A stretch of DNA of 45,003 nucleotides from assembly GCA_919902925.1 (NCBI GenBank), contig CAKKRZ010000020.1, positions 1 through 45,003 of the forward strand, written 5' to 3'. The translations under genes were made by a program, and so were the position numbers. Numbering within the stretch: the stretch's first letter is position 1; the number at the start of each line of letters is the position of its first letter. Under the pieces are notes generated by a model. The model worked only from the letters and a program-made list of their open reading frames with translations, was not told the DNA's origin and did no database searches. Positions 34,482 to 42,391 of the stretch are shown in pieces. Source of the stretch: Acidiferrobacterales bacterium (GTDB lineage: Bacteria > Pseudomonadota > Gammaproteobacteria > Acidiferrobacterales > Sulfurifustaceae).

Positions 34482-37088
34482 ATGAGCAGCAGCGACATCC
34501 GTTCAGCCTTTCTTGATTACTTCAAGCGTCAAGGCCATGCCATCGTGCCTTCCAGCTCGCTGGTGCCGGCCAACGACCCGACGCTGCTGTTCACCAACGC
34601 CGGCATGGTGCAGTTCAAGGACGTGTTCATCGGCACGGAAAGGCGCGATTACCAGCGCGCCGCGTCCAGCCAGCGCTGCGTGCGCGCCGGCGGCAAGCAC
34701 AATGATCTCGAAAACGTCGGCTACACCGCCCGTCATCACACCTTCTTCGAGATGCTCGGCAACTTCAGCTTCGGCGATTATTTCAAGCGCGAAGCGATCC
34801 GCTATGCCTGGGAGTTCCTGACCGTGGAGATGAAGCTGGCGCCCGCGCGGCTGTGGGTGACGGTGTACAGGGACGATGACGAAGCCGCCGACATCTGGCT
34901 GAACGAGATCAAGGTTGATCCGAAACGGTTCGGGCGCCTGGGCGAGTCCAGCAACTTCTGGTCGATGGGTGATACCGGTCCTTGTGGGCCCTGTACCGAA
35001 ATTTTTTACGACCACGGGCCGCACGTGCCCGGCGGCCCTCCCGGCTCACCGGATGAGGATGGCGACCGCTATGTCGAGATCTGGAATCTCGTGTTCATGC
35101 AATTCAACCGCGACGGCAGCGGCAAGCTGACTCCATTGCCCAAGCCCTCGGTCGATACCGGCATGGGTCTGGAGCGCCTGGTCGCGGTCATGCAGGGTGT
35201 ACACAGTAATTACCAGATCGACCTGTTCCAGAAACTGATCCATTCAGCTGCCGAGATCATTGGCGCCAGCGAACGTCAGAGCCACTCGCTGAACGTGGTG
35301 GCCGATCATATCCGTGCCGCCGCCTTTCTGATCGTCGACGGCGTGCTGCCCTCCAACGAAGGACGCGGTTATGTGCTGCGGCGTATCATCCGCCGCGCCA
35401 TCCGCCACGGCCACAAACTCGGCGCCCGGGACAGTTTTTTCTACCGGCTGGTCGATCCGCTCATTGCCGAGATGGGCGCAGCCTACCCGGAACTGCGCCG
35501 CCTGCGTGACCGGATCGTGGATGCCCTGCGCGCGGAAGAGGAGCGCTTCGCCGAGACCCTGGAGCAGGGCCTGCGCATCCTCGACCAGGACCTTGCCGCC
35601 CTGCGTGGTGATACCATCGCCGGTGAGACCGCGTTCAAGTTGTACGACACTTACGGATTTCCGATCGATCTCACGCGCGACGTGGCCATGGAGAGAAACC
35701 TCAAGGTCGACATGGCCGGTTTTGAGCGCGAGATGAACAAGCAACGCGAACGCGCGCGCGCCGCCAGCCGCTTCGACGTCGATTACAACGCCGCCATCTC
35801 GCTGAACCACGGTTCGGTCTTCAGCGGCTACGACCAGGCGGAGGATCGTGCCCGTGTCACCGAACTTTACCGGGACCTCAAGGATTCCGCGGACAGCCTC
35901 CAGGAGAACGATCTGGGTATCGTGGTACTGGACCGTACGCCGTTCTATGCGGAATCCGGTGGCCAGGCGGGTGATCGCGGCATCCTGACCACTAAATCCG
36001 GCCGGTTTGACGTCCAGGATACGCGTAAACATCCGTCCGGCGCTTTTCTGCACATCGGTCGCGTCGAGACAGGATCGATCCGCCAGGGCGAGGAGATCAA
36101 CGCGCAGATTGACAATGACGAGCGTCAGCGCACCCGCCTGAACCATTCCGCCACCCACCTGCTGCACGCGGCCTTGCGAAAAGTGCTGGGGCCACACGTG
36201 GGCCAGAAAGGCTCGCTGGTCCGCGCCGCCGACCTGCGTTTTGATTTTTCGCATCCCAAGCCGGTGTCGCCGAATGAACTGCAACGCATCGAAGCCCTGG
36301 TCAACGAACAGGTGCGCGCCAACCATGACGTCGAAACCAAGGTCATGAAGCTCGACGATGCCGTGGCCAGCGGCGCCATGGCGTTGTTCGGTGAGAAGTA
36401 CGACAACCAGGTACGGGTGCTGCGCATGAGTGATTTCTCGGTCGAACTTTGCGGTGGCACACATGTGCGGCGTACGGGCGACATCGGTTTTTTCAAGATC
36501 GTCAGCGAAGGCGGTGTGGCCGCCGGTGTTCGCCGTATCGAGGCGGTGACCGGGCAGGGCGCATTGGAGTGGATGCACTTGCACCTCGAGGAACCGCTGA
36601 TCAATGCCTGCCGAATGCTCAAGACAGACCGCGCCCAACTGGCCGACAAGGCTCAGCAACTGGTGGACCGCGTAAAACACCTGGAAAAGGAACGTGACCA
36701 GGCCAAAGGCCAGATGGCCAGCGCCGTGGGTGACGATCTGGCTGGCCGTGCGCAGGAGATTGGCGGCATTCAGGTGCTGGTGGCCCGGATCGACGGGGCC
36801 GATGCCAAGACCTTGCGCGATACACTCGATCAGCTCAAAAACAAGCTCAAGACCGCGGCAGTGCTGTTGGCCTCAGTGGTCGATGGCAAGGTGTCCCTGG
36901 TGGCCGGCGTAACCCCGGATGCGACCGGGCGGCTCAAGGCCGGCGACCTCGTCAACGTGGTCGCCCAGCAGGTGGGCGGCAAGGGTGGCGGACGCCCGGA
37001 CATGGCCCAGGCTGGCGGTACCGACCCGGGCGCGCTGGATGCCGCGCTGGCGTCGGTGCCGGATTGGGTCCGCGAGCGTCTTCGGTAA
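34482..37088 (+). CDS. alaS: Alanyl-tRNA synthetase
   Basis: AlaRS charges tRNA-Ala and edits mischarged serine and glycine. The 868-residue class II enzyme shows the catalytic N-terminus ([32 protein letters not shown]), the editing domain zinc-site HxxxH ([12 protein letters not shown]) and the [10 protein letters not shown] motif, and the C-terminal DHHA1 domain ending [12 protein letters not shown]. The start at 34482 (MSSSDIRS) matches the E. coli start; ATG 34458, overlapping recX, is an alternative. The recA-recX-alaS order is classic for gammaproteobacteria. Confidence 0.98.
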   Translation: MSSSDIRSAFLDYFKRQGHAIVPSSSLVPANDPTLLFTNAGMVQFKDVFIGTERRDYQRAASSQRCVRAGGKHNDLENVGYTARHHTFFEMLGNFSFGDYFKREAIRYAWEFLTVEMKLAPARLWVTVYRDDDEAADIWLNEIKVDPKRFGRLGESSNFWSMGDTGPCGPCTEIFYDHGPHVPGGPPGSPDEDGDRYVEIWNLVFMQFNRDGSGKLTPLPKPSVDTGMGLERLVAVMQGVHSNYQIDLFQKLIHSAAEIIGASERQSHSLNVVADHIRAAAFLIVDGVLPSNEGRGYVLRRIIRRAIRHGHKLGARDSFFYRLVDPLIAEMGAAYPELRRLRDRIVDALRAEEERFAETLEQGLRILDQDLAALRGDTIAGETAFKLYDTYGFPIDLTRDVAMERNLKVDMAGFEREMNKQRERARAASRFDVDYNAAISLNHGSVFSGYDQAEDRARVTELYRDLKDSADSLQENDLGIVVLDRTPFYAESGGQAGDRGILTTKSGRFDVQDTRKHPSGAFLHIGRVETGSIRQGEEINAQIDNDERQRTRLNHSATHLLHAALRKVLGPHVGQKGSLVRAADLRFDFSHPKPVSPNELQRIEALVNEQVRANHDVETKVMKLDDAVASGAMALFGEKYDNQVRVLRMSDFSVELCGGTHVRRTGDIGFFKIVSEGGVAAGVRRIEAVTGQGALEWMHLHLEEPLINACRMLKTDRAQLADKAQQLVDRVKHLEKERDQAKGQMASAVGDDLAGRAQEIGGIQVLVARIDGADAKTLRDTLDQLKNKLKTAAVLLASVVDGKVSLVAGVTPDATGRLKAGDLVNVVAQQVGGKGGGRPDMAQAGGTDPGALDAALASVPDWVRERLR

Positions 37089-37164
37089 CAGTTTACTCGC
37101 CAGCTAAAAGCCGGTTAAATCGCGCCCTTCGAGTGGCCACGGCTGCCCATTATTCACTGCTTCC

Positions 37165-38385
37165 ATGGCCCTGATTGTTCAAAAATACGGCGGTACCTCT
37201 GTGGCGAGCCCGGAGCGCATCCAGGCGGTCGCGGAGCGCGTCCAGCGTTTCCGCGGCCAGGGACACCAGATAGTGGTGGTCGTCTCCGCCATGAGTGGCG
37301 AGACCGATCGCCTGATCAAGCTCGGCAAGGCCGTCAACGCCGATGCCCCGGCGCGCGAGATGGACGTGCTGATCTCCACCGGCGAGCAGGTCACCATCGC
37401 CCTGCTGGCCATGGCGTTGGAGAAGATCGGTTGCCCGGCGCGCTCCTATACCGGCTACCAGGTTCACATCCGTACCGACAACGTCTACGGCAAGGCCCGC
37501 ATCCAGCAGATCGACGAAACCCGCATCCGCCAGGATCTGGACCTGGGCCGGGTGGTGGTCGTGGCCGGTTTTCAGGGTGTCGACGACGACGGCAACATCA
37601 CCACCCTCGGTCGCGGCGGTTCCGATACCACCGGCGTGGCGCTGGCCGCCGCCCTCAAGGCGGACGAGTGCCAGATCTATACCGACGTCGATGGGGTCTA
37701 CACCACCGACCCGCGCGTGGTGCCGCAGGCGCATCGTCTGGACCGTATCACCTTCGAGGAGATGCTGGAGATGGCCTCGCTCGGATCGAAGGTCCTTCAG
37801 CTCCGCTCGGTCGAATTCGCCGGCAAGTACCGGGTGCCGTTGCGTGTGCTGTCGTCCTTCGCGGAAGGACCGGGCACGCTGATTACCTATGAGGAAAGCA
37901 ACATGGAACAACCGCTGATTTCAGGAATCGCCTTCACGCGTGACGAGGCCAAGCTGACGGTGCGCGGCGTGCCCGATCGGCCCGGCATCGCCTACCACAT
38001 CCTCGATGAAATCGCCAAGGCCAACATCAATGTCGACATGATCGTGCAGAACGTCGGCCTCGACGGCACAACCGACTTCAGCTTCACCATCGCGCGCGGC
38101 GACTTCAAGAAGGCCACCCAGGTCGTGCAGGCTCTGGCGAAGGAACTCAAGGCGCGCCAGGTCGTCGGCGATGACAACGTAGTTAAGATTTCGGTGGTCG
38201 GCGTCGGCATGCGTTCGCACGCCGGTATCGCCAGCCGGATGTTCAAGGCGCTGGCCGACGAGGGCATCAACATCCAGATGATCTCGACCTCGGAGATCAA
38301 GATTTCGGTGGTCGTCGAAGAGAAATATCTGGAACTCGGCGTGCGGGCACTGCACAACGTTTTCGGCCTCGACCAGACTGCCTGA
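37165..38385 (+). CDS. lysC: Aspartokinase (monofunctional, lysine-sensitive type)
   Basis: It phosphorylates aspartate, the first step to lysine, threonine, methionine and diaminopimelate. The 406-residue protein has the kinase domain ([36 protein letters not shown]) and two ACT regulatory domains ([31 protein letters not shown] and [22 protein letters not shown]). An internal ATG at 37903 preceded by GAGGAAAG could start a separate ACT-only beta subunit, as known for Bacillus and pseudomonad lysC. The location between alaS and csrA is common in this group. Confidence 0.96.
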   Translation: MALIVQKYGGTSVASPERIQAVAERVQRFRGQGHQIVVVVSAMSGETDRLIKLGKAVNADAPAREMDVLISTGEQVTIALLAMALEKIGCPARSYTGYQVHIRTDNVYGKARIQQIDETRIRQDLDLGRVVVVAGFQGVDDDGNITTLGRGGSDTTGVALAAALKADECQIYTDVDGVYTTDPRVVPQAHRLDRITFEEMLEMASLGSKVLQLRSVEFAGKYRVPLRVLSSFAEGPGTLITYEESNMEQPLISGIAFTRDEAKLTVRGVPDRPGIAYHILDEIAKANINVDMIVQNVGLDGTTDFSFTIARGDFKKATQVVQALAKELKARQVVGDDNVVKISVVGVGMRSHAGIASRMFKALADEGINIQMISTSEIKISVVVEEKYLELGVRALHNVFGLDQTA

Positions 38386-38445
38386 TCGGCCCGTGAGGCC
38401 TTGGCCCACCGCGGCCCCTTCTGGTGGCCCGGTTCCTCGCCGTAC

Positions 38446-38461
38446 TGGCACGGAAGCTGCA
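38446..38461 (+). promoter_or_regulatory. Sigma54-like promoter upstream of csrA
   Basis: TGGCACGGAAGCTGCA matches TGGCACG-N4-TTGCA with a single mismatch (C for T). GG and GC dinucleotides have the required 10-base spacing. The predicted start site near 38472 would yield a leader of about 270 bases before csrA. Confidence 0.5.
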
Positions 38462-38562
38462 ACTAGTCATGTCAGCAAGGATAACCGGCCGGAACCAGTA
38501 GTCGGTATCTCTAATAGAATCAGATAGTTATATATCCATGGCTGTTGCCGTTAAGAGTCAGG

Positions 38563-38732
38563 GGACGGGGAAAAGGTACGCCGGGCGGCAGCGGTTTATG
38601 TCAGTCCGACGGAAAACGCCAGTACGGGGAACGACGTGGTCCGACCCCGGGCGGAATGGACGGAGCGGTCAGCCAGGATGGGTGACTGAGGGTACAAGGA
38701 ATTCGGGACGTGTTACGGAGCAAGGGTTAGGA
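38563..38732 (+). promoter_or_regulatory. GGA-rich csrA leader, possible CsrA autoregulation
   Basis: Twelve GGA triplets lie in 170 bases (first at 38563, last at 38730), the last overlapping the TTAGGAGAA ribosome-binding site of csrA. CsrA binds GGA motifs in RNA loops near ribosome-binding sites. The 357-base gap between lysC and csrA carries no convincing gene; the ORF at 38538 has no family-like features. Confidence 0.5.
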
Positions 38733-38742
38733 GAACCGCTCA

Positions 38743-38943
38743 ATGCTTATTCTGACGAGACGAGTTGGTGAGACGCTGAATATCGGCGACGATGTTCAGG
38801 TGACGGTGCTGGGAATCAAGGGCAACCAGGTGCGCATCGGCGTGAATGCGCCCAAGGAAGTGCCGGTGCACCGCGAAGAAATCTACGAACGCATCAAGAA
38901 AGAGAAGGAAGACGCGGCCGTCGGCAACGTGGCGGCCAAGTAG
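38743..38943 (+). CDS. csrA: Carbon storage regulator CsrA
   Basis: CsrA is a dimeric RNA-binding protein that represses or stabilises mRNAs by binding GGA motifs. The 66-residue protein has the complete family pattern: [18 protein letters not shown] with the key Arg near position 6-7, the [28 protein letters not shown] core (RNA-contacting Arg44-like HREEIY) and a charged tail. A TTAGGAG ribosome-binding site lies upstream. It follows alaS-lysC, the standard gammaproteobacterial location. Confidence 0.98.
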   Translation: MLILTRRVGETLNIGDDVQVTVLGIKGNQVRIGVNAPKEVPVHREEIYERIKKEKEDAAVGNVAAK

Positions 38944-39008
38944 GCCGCGCCTGCCATTTTTGCTTTACCTCCCTCCGGTCTGCGGGTATTCTTGCCCGCC
39001 TCCTGACC

Positions 39009-39099
39009 GGAGAGATGGCCGAGTGGTCGAAGGCGCGCCCCTGCTAAGGGCGTATACGCCAAAAGCGTATCGAGGGTTCGAATCCCTCTCTCTCCGCCA
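39009..39099 (+). tRNA. tRNA-Ser (anticodon GCT)
   Basis: This is a 91-base class II tRNA with acceptor stem GGAGAGA/TCTCTCC, anticodon loop CTGCTAA, a long variable arm (cgtatacgccaaaagcgtat), T loop TTCGAAT and an encoded CCA. Its last 15 bases recur at 39240. Confidence 0.96.
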
Positions 39100-39147
39100 A
39101 TTCCTAAACCGAGGGCCCTGGGGTTTCAGGGTCCTCGGTTTAGGAAT
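39100..39147. repeat. Long inverted repeat after tRNA-Ser
   Basis: ATTCCTAAACCGAGG-G-CCCTG (39100-39120) and its inverted copy (39127-39147) form a 21-bp stem with one mismatch around a GGGTTT loop. There is no T tract on either side. It begins at the base after the tRNA CCA, so it could act in processing or termination or be one end of a mobile insert. Confidence 0.75.
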
Positions 39148-39239
39148 AGCGGGTAAGTGGATTCGGACCCGAGAAGAGGGTGAGAATCCTGATGTCCAGG
39201 ATGGACAAATGCCGTGGAGCACAGGATGTGCGAGAGCGG

Positions 39240-39254
39240 CCTCTCTCTCCGCCA
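39240..39254 (+). repeat. Duplicate of the tRNA-Ser 3' end (att-like)
   Basis: CCTCTCTCTCCGCCA, the last 15 bases of the tRNA-Ser gene including CCA, is repeated 155 bases downstream. A direct repeat of a tRNA 3' end is the signature left by integration at that tRNA. The interval holds no integrase or ORF, only the inverted repeat and short palindromes. Confidence 0.6.
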
Positions 39255-39302
39255 GTTTTACCTGTGCTGCGCCTCCTCTCCTTTTTTTCGTCATTTCTCG
39301 GA

Positions 39303-39308
39303 TATAAT
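39303..39308 (+). promoter_or_regulatory. -10 element for tRNA-Arg
   Basis: A perfect TATAAT lies 15 bases upstream of tRNA-Arg. The -35 region (cctttt) is weak. Confidence 0.45.
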
Positions 39309-39323
39309 CCGCACCCTCTGTAC

Positions 39324-39400
39324 GCGCCCGTAGCTCAGCTGGATAGAGTACCTGGCTACGAACCAGGCGGTCGGCGGTTCGACTCCGTCCGGGCGCGCCA
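39324..39400 (+). tRNA. tRNA-Arg (anticodon ACG)
   Basis: The acceptor stem GCGCCCG/CGGGCGC, anticodon stem CCTGG/CCAGG with loop CTACGAA, T loop TTCGACT and an encoded CCA are present. The A34 is expected to be edited to inosine. Confidence 0.97.
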
Positions 39401-39406
39401 AATACC

Positions 39407-39433
39407 AAGCCCGCGTCAGCGGGCTTTTTTTCG
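39407..39433 (+). terminator. Rho-independent terminator after tRNA-Arg
   Basis: AAGCCCGC and GCGGGCTT form a perfect 8-bp stem with loop GTCA, followed by a run of T. Confidence 0.93.
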
Positions 39434-39743
39434 TCCGGAGAGACCAGACTCGCGACGCAGCTCATCTTCCGGGTCGTGTGGTATGTGAGGCCCTTATACC
39501 TACACTTGGCACGAGCCTGATTGTTGCGTCTGGTAAAGTAGGGTAGTGTGATCGCCCCTGAAGCACCCCTATATCAATCAAGATTTAATTCAGGAAGTTG
39601 TGATTCAGGGTGGATCTCGAGTTTGTTAAAAGTACCATCAAACCCTGAACCTTGGCATATTCTGTTTTGACCCAAGGATGTTCCAGATGGGCAGTGATGC
39701 AAAAAAACTGACTACTGATTTTTTATCACCTAGGAGAAAACCA
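39434..39743. other. Gene-free stretch before the repeat-protein gene
   Basis: These 310 bases are less GC-rich than the flanks by eye and show no convincing ORF or RNA gene. A weak inverted pair TTCAGGG/CCCTGAA lies around 39604-39652. They probably contain the promoter of the repeat-protein gene, but I cannot place it. Confidence 0.5.
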
Positions 39744-40184
39744 ATGGCATACGTTACCCGTATCGGTATGGCGGTGAGCGCTGTTGCGCTTTGTTTGGTT
39801 GCGAACACAGGATTGGCTGATAATCACGATGAGAACAAGAAGGTTGGTGGCAAGGACAAGATGATGATGGGCGGTAAGGAAGGTGGCAAAGATAAGATGA
39901 TGATGGGCGCCAAAGAAGGCGGTAAGGACAAGCTCATGATGGGTGGCAAGGAAGGCGGCAAGGACAAGATGATGATGGGCGGTAAGGAAGGCGGGAAGGA
40001 CAAGATGAAAATGATGGGCAAAGATGGTGGTAAGGACAAGTTAATGATGGGCGGCAAGGAAGGCGGCAAAGACAAACTCATGATGGGTGGCAAGGAAGGT
40101 GGGAAGGACAAGCTCATGATGGGCGGCAAGGAAGGCGGTAAGGACAAGATGCAGGTTCCGGCTCCGGGAACGATGGGTCGCTAA
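39744..40184 (+). CDS. Secreted low-complexity protein of tandem 12-residue Gly/Lys/Met repeats
   Basis: The 146-residue product has a signal peptide (GMAVSAVALCLVANTGLA) and a short DNHDENKKV linker. It then has a partial unit and eight complete 12-residue repeats with consensus GGKEGGKDK(M/L)MM, ending QVPAPGTMGR. There are no Cys, aromatic residues or predicted fold, and the mature chain is strongly Lys- and Met-rich. The nearest known description I can suggest is the MxKDx repeat class of small secreted proteobacterial proteins; this is a resemblance only. AGGAG lies 8 bases before the ATG at 39744; the track start at 39678 is too long. A hairpin follows, then the two membrane genes on the same strand. 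Confidence 0.85.
   Translation: MAYVTRIGMAVSAVALCLVANTGLADNHDENKKVGGKDKMMMGGKEGGKDKMMMGAKEGGKDKLMMGGKEGGKDKMMMGGKEGGKDKMKMMGKDGGKDKLMMGGKEGGKDKLMMGGKEGGKDKLMMGGKEGGKDKMQVPAPGTMGR
39870..40157 (+). repeat. Eight tandem 36-bp coding repeats
   Basis: The repeats encode the 12-residue units of the secreted protein. Copies differ mostly at third codon positions (ggcggtaag, ggtggcaag, ggcggcaag), so the amino-acid pattern rather than the DNA is conserved. The units are contiguous, without spacers, so this is not a CRISPR array. Confidence 0.93.
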
Positions 40185-40197
40185 CCAACACTGCCGG

Positions 40198-40225
40198 CCG
40201 GGGCTGGAGCCAACTCCAGCCCCGG
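40198..40225 (+). terminator. Strong hairpin after the repeat-protein gene
   Basis: CCGGGGCTGGAG and CTCCAGCCCCGG form a perfect 12-bp stem with loop CCAA, 14 bases after the stop. There is no T run immediately after it, so it may attenuate or protect the 3' end rather than terminate fully. Confidence 0.6.
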
Positions 40226-40290
40226 TAACGGTTTGGCTCTCAAGTTTTACTGATCTCGCGTTACGCCAGGAGTTCACGGACCGGCCACCC

Positions 40291-40815
40291 ATGCGTTACG
40301 TTCGCGCCTTGTTGTGGGTGTTGGCCTCTCTGTTCTTGGTGTGGCACAGCCTGGTGTTGGTGGTGACACCGGCGCCGCCTTCGTATTTGCAGAAGATTTT
40401 CCAGGATCTTTCCTGGCCCTATGTGCGGTTTTTTCAGCTCGAAAGTGGCTGGGGTTTCTTCGCCCCGGAGCCGGTGCGAGGCAAGCAGCTGCGGTATGTC
40501 GTGCTCGATGCCCGCAATCGCCGGCAGGAATACCGGTTGACGGAATCCCTCCAGAGGCTCAGCCCTTCCTATCTCCGCTACACGACCCTTTACGGGAACA
40601 TCCACCCGGGCCGCCCCGGTTTAATGAAGAGTGCCGCGCGGTACTTGTGCCGGCGTCACGTCGGCGATTCGCCACGCTCGATCACATTTATCGTCAGGCA
40701 TCAGCTGTTGATTACGCCGGAGGAGTATGAGGCCGGCAAACGCTCGTTGACGCAGGAATTTATCCGCACCGAGACACTCCAGCCGATTTCCTGTTCGTCC
40801 CCCGCTAACGTATGA
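40291..40815 (+). CDS. Single-pass membrane protein, partner of the HTTM protein
   Basis: The 174-residue product has one N-terminal membrane helix (LLWVLASLFLVWHSLVLVV) and a mostly extracytoplasmic domain. WPYVRFFQLESGWGFFAPEP resembles the W-x-FFAPxP pattern found in small proteins encoded next to HTTM-domain proteins. I recognise no named domain. The stop overlaps the start of the next gene (ATGA), so the two are translationally coupled. Its start has only a poorly spaced CAGGAG upstream. Confidence 0.8.
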   Translation: MRYVRALLWVLASLFLVWHSLVLVVTPAPPSYLQKIFQDLSWPYVRFFQLESGWGFFAPEPVRGKQLRYVVLDARNRRQEYRLTESLQRLSPSYLRYTTLYGNIHPGRPGLMKSAARYLCRRHVGDSPRSITFIVRHQLLITPEEYEAGKRSLTQEFIRTETLQPISCSSPANV

Positions 40816-42104
40816 ATTGGCTGAACATCTGGAAGCGCGTCTGGTTCCGTGCGGAAACGACCACGCCGCTTGAGGTTGTTCGCATCGGCGTGGCTATCGC
40901 AACGCTGATTCTGTATGGATCGATCTGGTCCGAATTACCGGCATTGTATGGGAACGAAGGCTGGGTTAGCCGCGAGGCCCTGAGCCCCTGGGCGGACAAT
41001 CCCTGGACGCAGTCGCTGCTTTTCCACTTCACCACTCCCGGATATCTCTGGGCGATCTATCTTGTTCTGTTGCTATCGGCCACCGCTCTCTTATTGGGCT
41101 GGCGGACGCGCTGGGTGAAATGGTTGGTCCTGATCGCCCATGTATCGATGCTCGCCCGCAACCCGCACATTTATTACGGTGTGGACGGCATCCTGGCGAG
41201 CTTGTTGCTGATCCTGTGCCTCGCGCCCATCGGCCAATCGTTGAGCCTGGACAGCGTGCGGCGGCAACGCCGTGCCCGCCATCAGGACTTGGCGTCGTTG
41301 CCGATGGCAATGACCAATGTCTGGGGGTTCGCCTGCCTGCGGCTGATCCAGATACAAATGGCTGTCTTTTATTTCTATGCCGGCGTGGAAAAGGTCCAGG
41401 GCGTCAGCTGGTGGCACGGCTCGGCACTCTGGATCGCGCTCAACAATCAGGAGTACGCCAACATCCCGATCGGCTGGATGGCCGAGCATGTCTGGACGGT
41501 GAACGTGCTGAGCTACTACACCATTCTGATCGAGCTGGCCTATCCGTTCCTGATCTGGGGTCGGTCGACGCGACCGTATCTTCTGGTCATGGCCATACTG
41601 TTGCATGTCGGCATCGCTGTCATGATGGGGTTATATATTTTCTCGTTCGTCATGATTGTGGGCCATCTGGCCTTCCTGCGTCATGAATGGCTGGCCGATT
41701 GGGGTCGACGCTGGAAGTCTCGGGTCGGACCCATGGAAATGATTTACGATGGCAACTGCGGATTTTGCAAACGTTCCTTGGCCTGGCTGCTGGCATTCGA
41801 TGGGCTGGGACAGATTTCGGTTCGAGACTACCGGCGCGATCCGTCACCGGTTGTTTCCAGTGAGCTGGTCGACAAGGCGCTCTATGTTGTCATGCCCGAT
41901 GGCCGGAACCATCCCGGGTTCGACGCCTATCGGCATGTCGTGCTCCGCGTCCCGGGCCTGTGGTGGCTGGTGCCGTTGTTCTATATCCCCGTGCTCAGCC
42001 GCACCGTGGGTCGCCGGACGTACAACTGGGTCGCCACGCATCGGCACGAAATATCGGCCTGTGGCACACAAACGGCTTGCAGTACCGATCGCGGCGAAAG
42101 CTAA
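40812..42104 (+). CDS. HTTM (vitamin K-dependent carboxylase-like) membrane protein fused to DCC/DUF393 thiol-disulfide domain
   Basis: The 430-residue product has several membrane helices in residues 1-300 with HTTM-type features (LEVVRIGVAIATLILYGSIW, QIQMAVFYFYAGVEKVQGVSW, WWHGSALWIALNN), the fold shared with gamma-glutamyl carboxylase. A C-terminal DUF393/DCC domain begins with MEMIYDGNCGFCKRS: Cys316 and Cys319 form the CxxC of the DGNCGFC motif, known from thioredoxin-like YuxK-type proteins. Fusion of the two is a recurrent bacterial theme of unknown biochemistry. It is coupled to the 40291 gene and lies 106 bases plus one gene downstream of the Lys/Met repeat protein, a possible substrate or partner. 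Confidence 0.85.
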   Translation: MNWLNIWKRVWFRAETTTPLEVVRIGVAIATLILYGSIWSELPALYGNEGWVSREALSPWADNPWTQSLLFHFTTPGYLWAIYLVLLLSATALLLGWRTRWVKWLVLIAHVSMLARNPHIYYGVDGILASLLLILCLAPIGQSLSLDSVRRQRRARHQDLASLPMAMTNVWGFACLRLIQIQMAVFYFYAGVEKVQGVSWWHGSALWIALNNQEYANIPIGWMAEHVWTVNVLSYYTILIELAYPFLIWGRSTRPYLLVMAILLHVGIAVMMGLYIFSFVMIVGHLAFLRHEWLADWGRRWKSRVGPMEMIYDGNCGFCKRSLAWLLAFDGLGQISVRDYRRDPSPVVSSELVDKALYVVMPDGRNHPGFDAYRHVVLRVPGLWWLVPLFYIPVLSRTVGRRTYNWVATHRHEISACGTQTACSTDRGES

Positions 42105-42114
42105 GGATATTTGG

Positions 42115-42154
42115 GGTCTCCCATTCCTCACGCGCCTCCGTGCAATGGGAGACC
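42115..42154. repeat. Inverted repeat after the HTTM gene
   Basis: GGTCTCCCATT and AATGGGAGACC form a perfect 11-bp stem with an 18-base loop, 11 bases after the stop; no T tract. The rest of the 287-base gap up to the RHS gene shows nothing convincing. Confidence 0.55.
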
Positions 42155-42391
42155 TGATGCTTCTCTCTATCAGCAATCCCTGAAATTGAAGTACTACCTG
42201 AGCATTCCGGCGCTAAGCCATTGTCAGGCTGTCACCCCGGGATTCGGTGATATCCGTCAACAGTCCTGGTTCCCGCCGGCTGTGAGTGATCTGTGCGGAC
42301 TGATCTGGCAATCTGCTTGCCATCGAAGCATGTTTCGGGAATGATCCCGGGCGTAAACAATAACCACGGATGGGGTTAGGGGACGATCACC

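Noticed and set aside
35244-36680. Antisense ORF (478 codons) under alaS
   Set aside because: Complement of a strongly conserved gene with no family-like features of its own.
38538-38771. 77-codon ORF upstream of csrA
   Set aside because: Arg/Gly-rich composition without family-like features, overlaps csrA in another frame and lies in the GGA-rich leader.
39506-39535. Possible sigma54 promoter (TTGGCACGAG, then TTGCG)
   Set aside because: The spacing between the GG and GC elements is too long for a -24/-12 promoter.
39870-40157. CRISPR array (36-bp period)
   Set aside because: The repeats are contiguous, have no spacers and form an open frame encoding a 12-residue peptide unit behind a signal peptide.
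42111-42344. ORF between the HTTM gene and the RHS gene
   Set aside because: Not translated from a good start, crosses the inverted repeat at 42115 and has no recognisable protein features.
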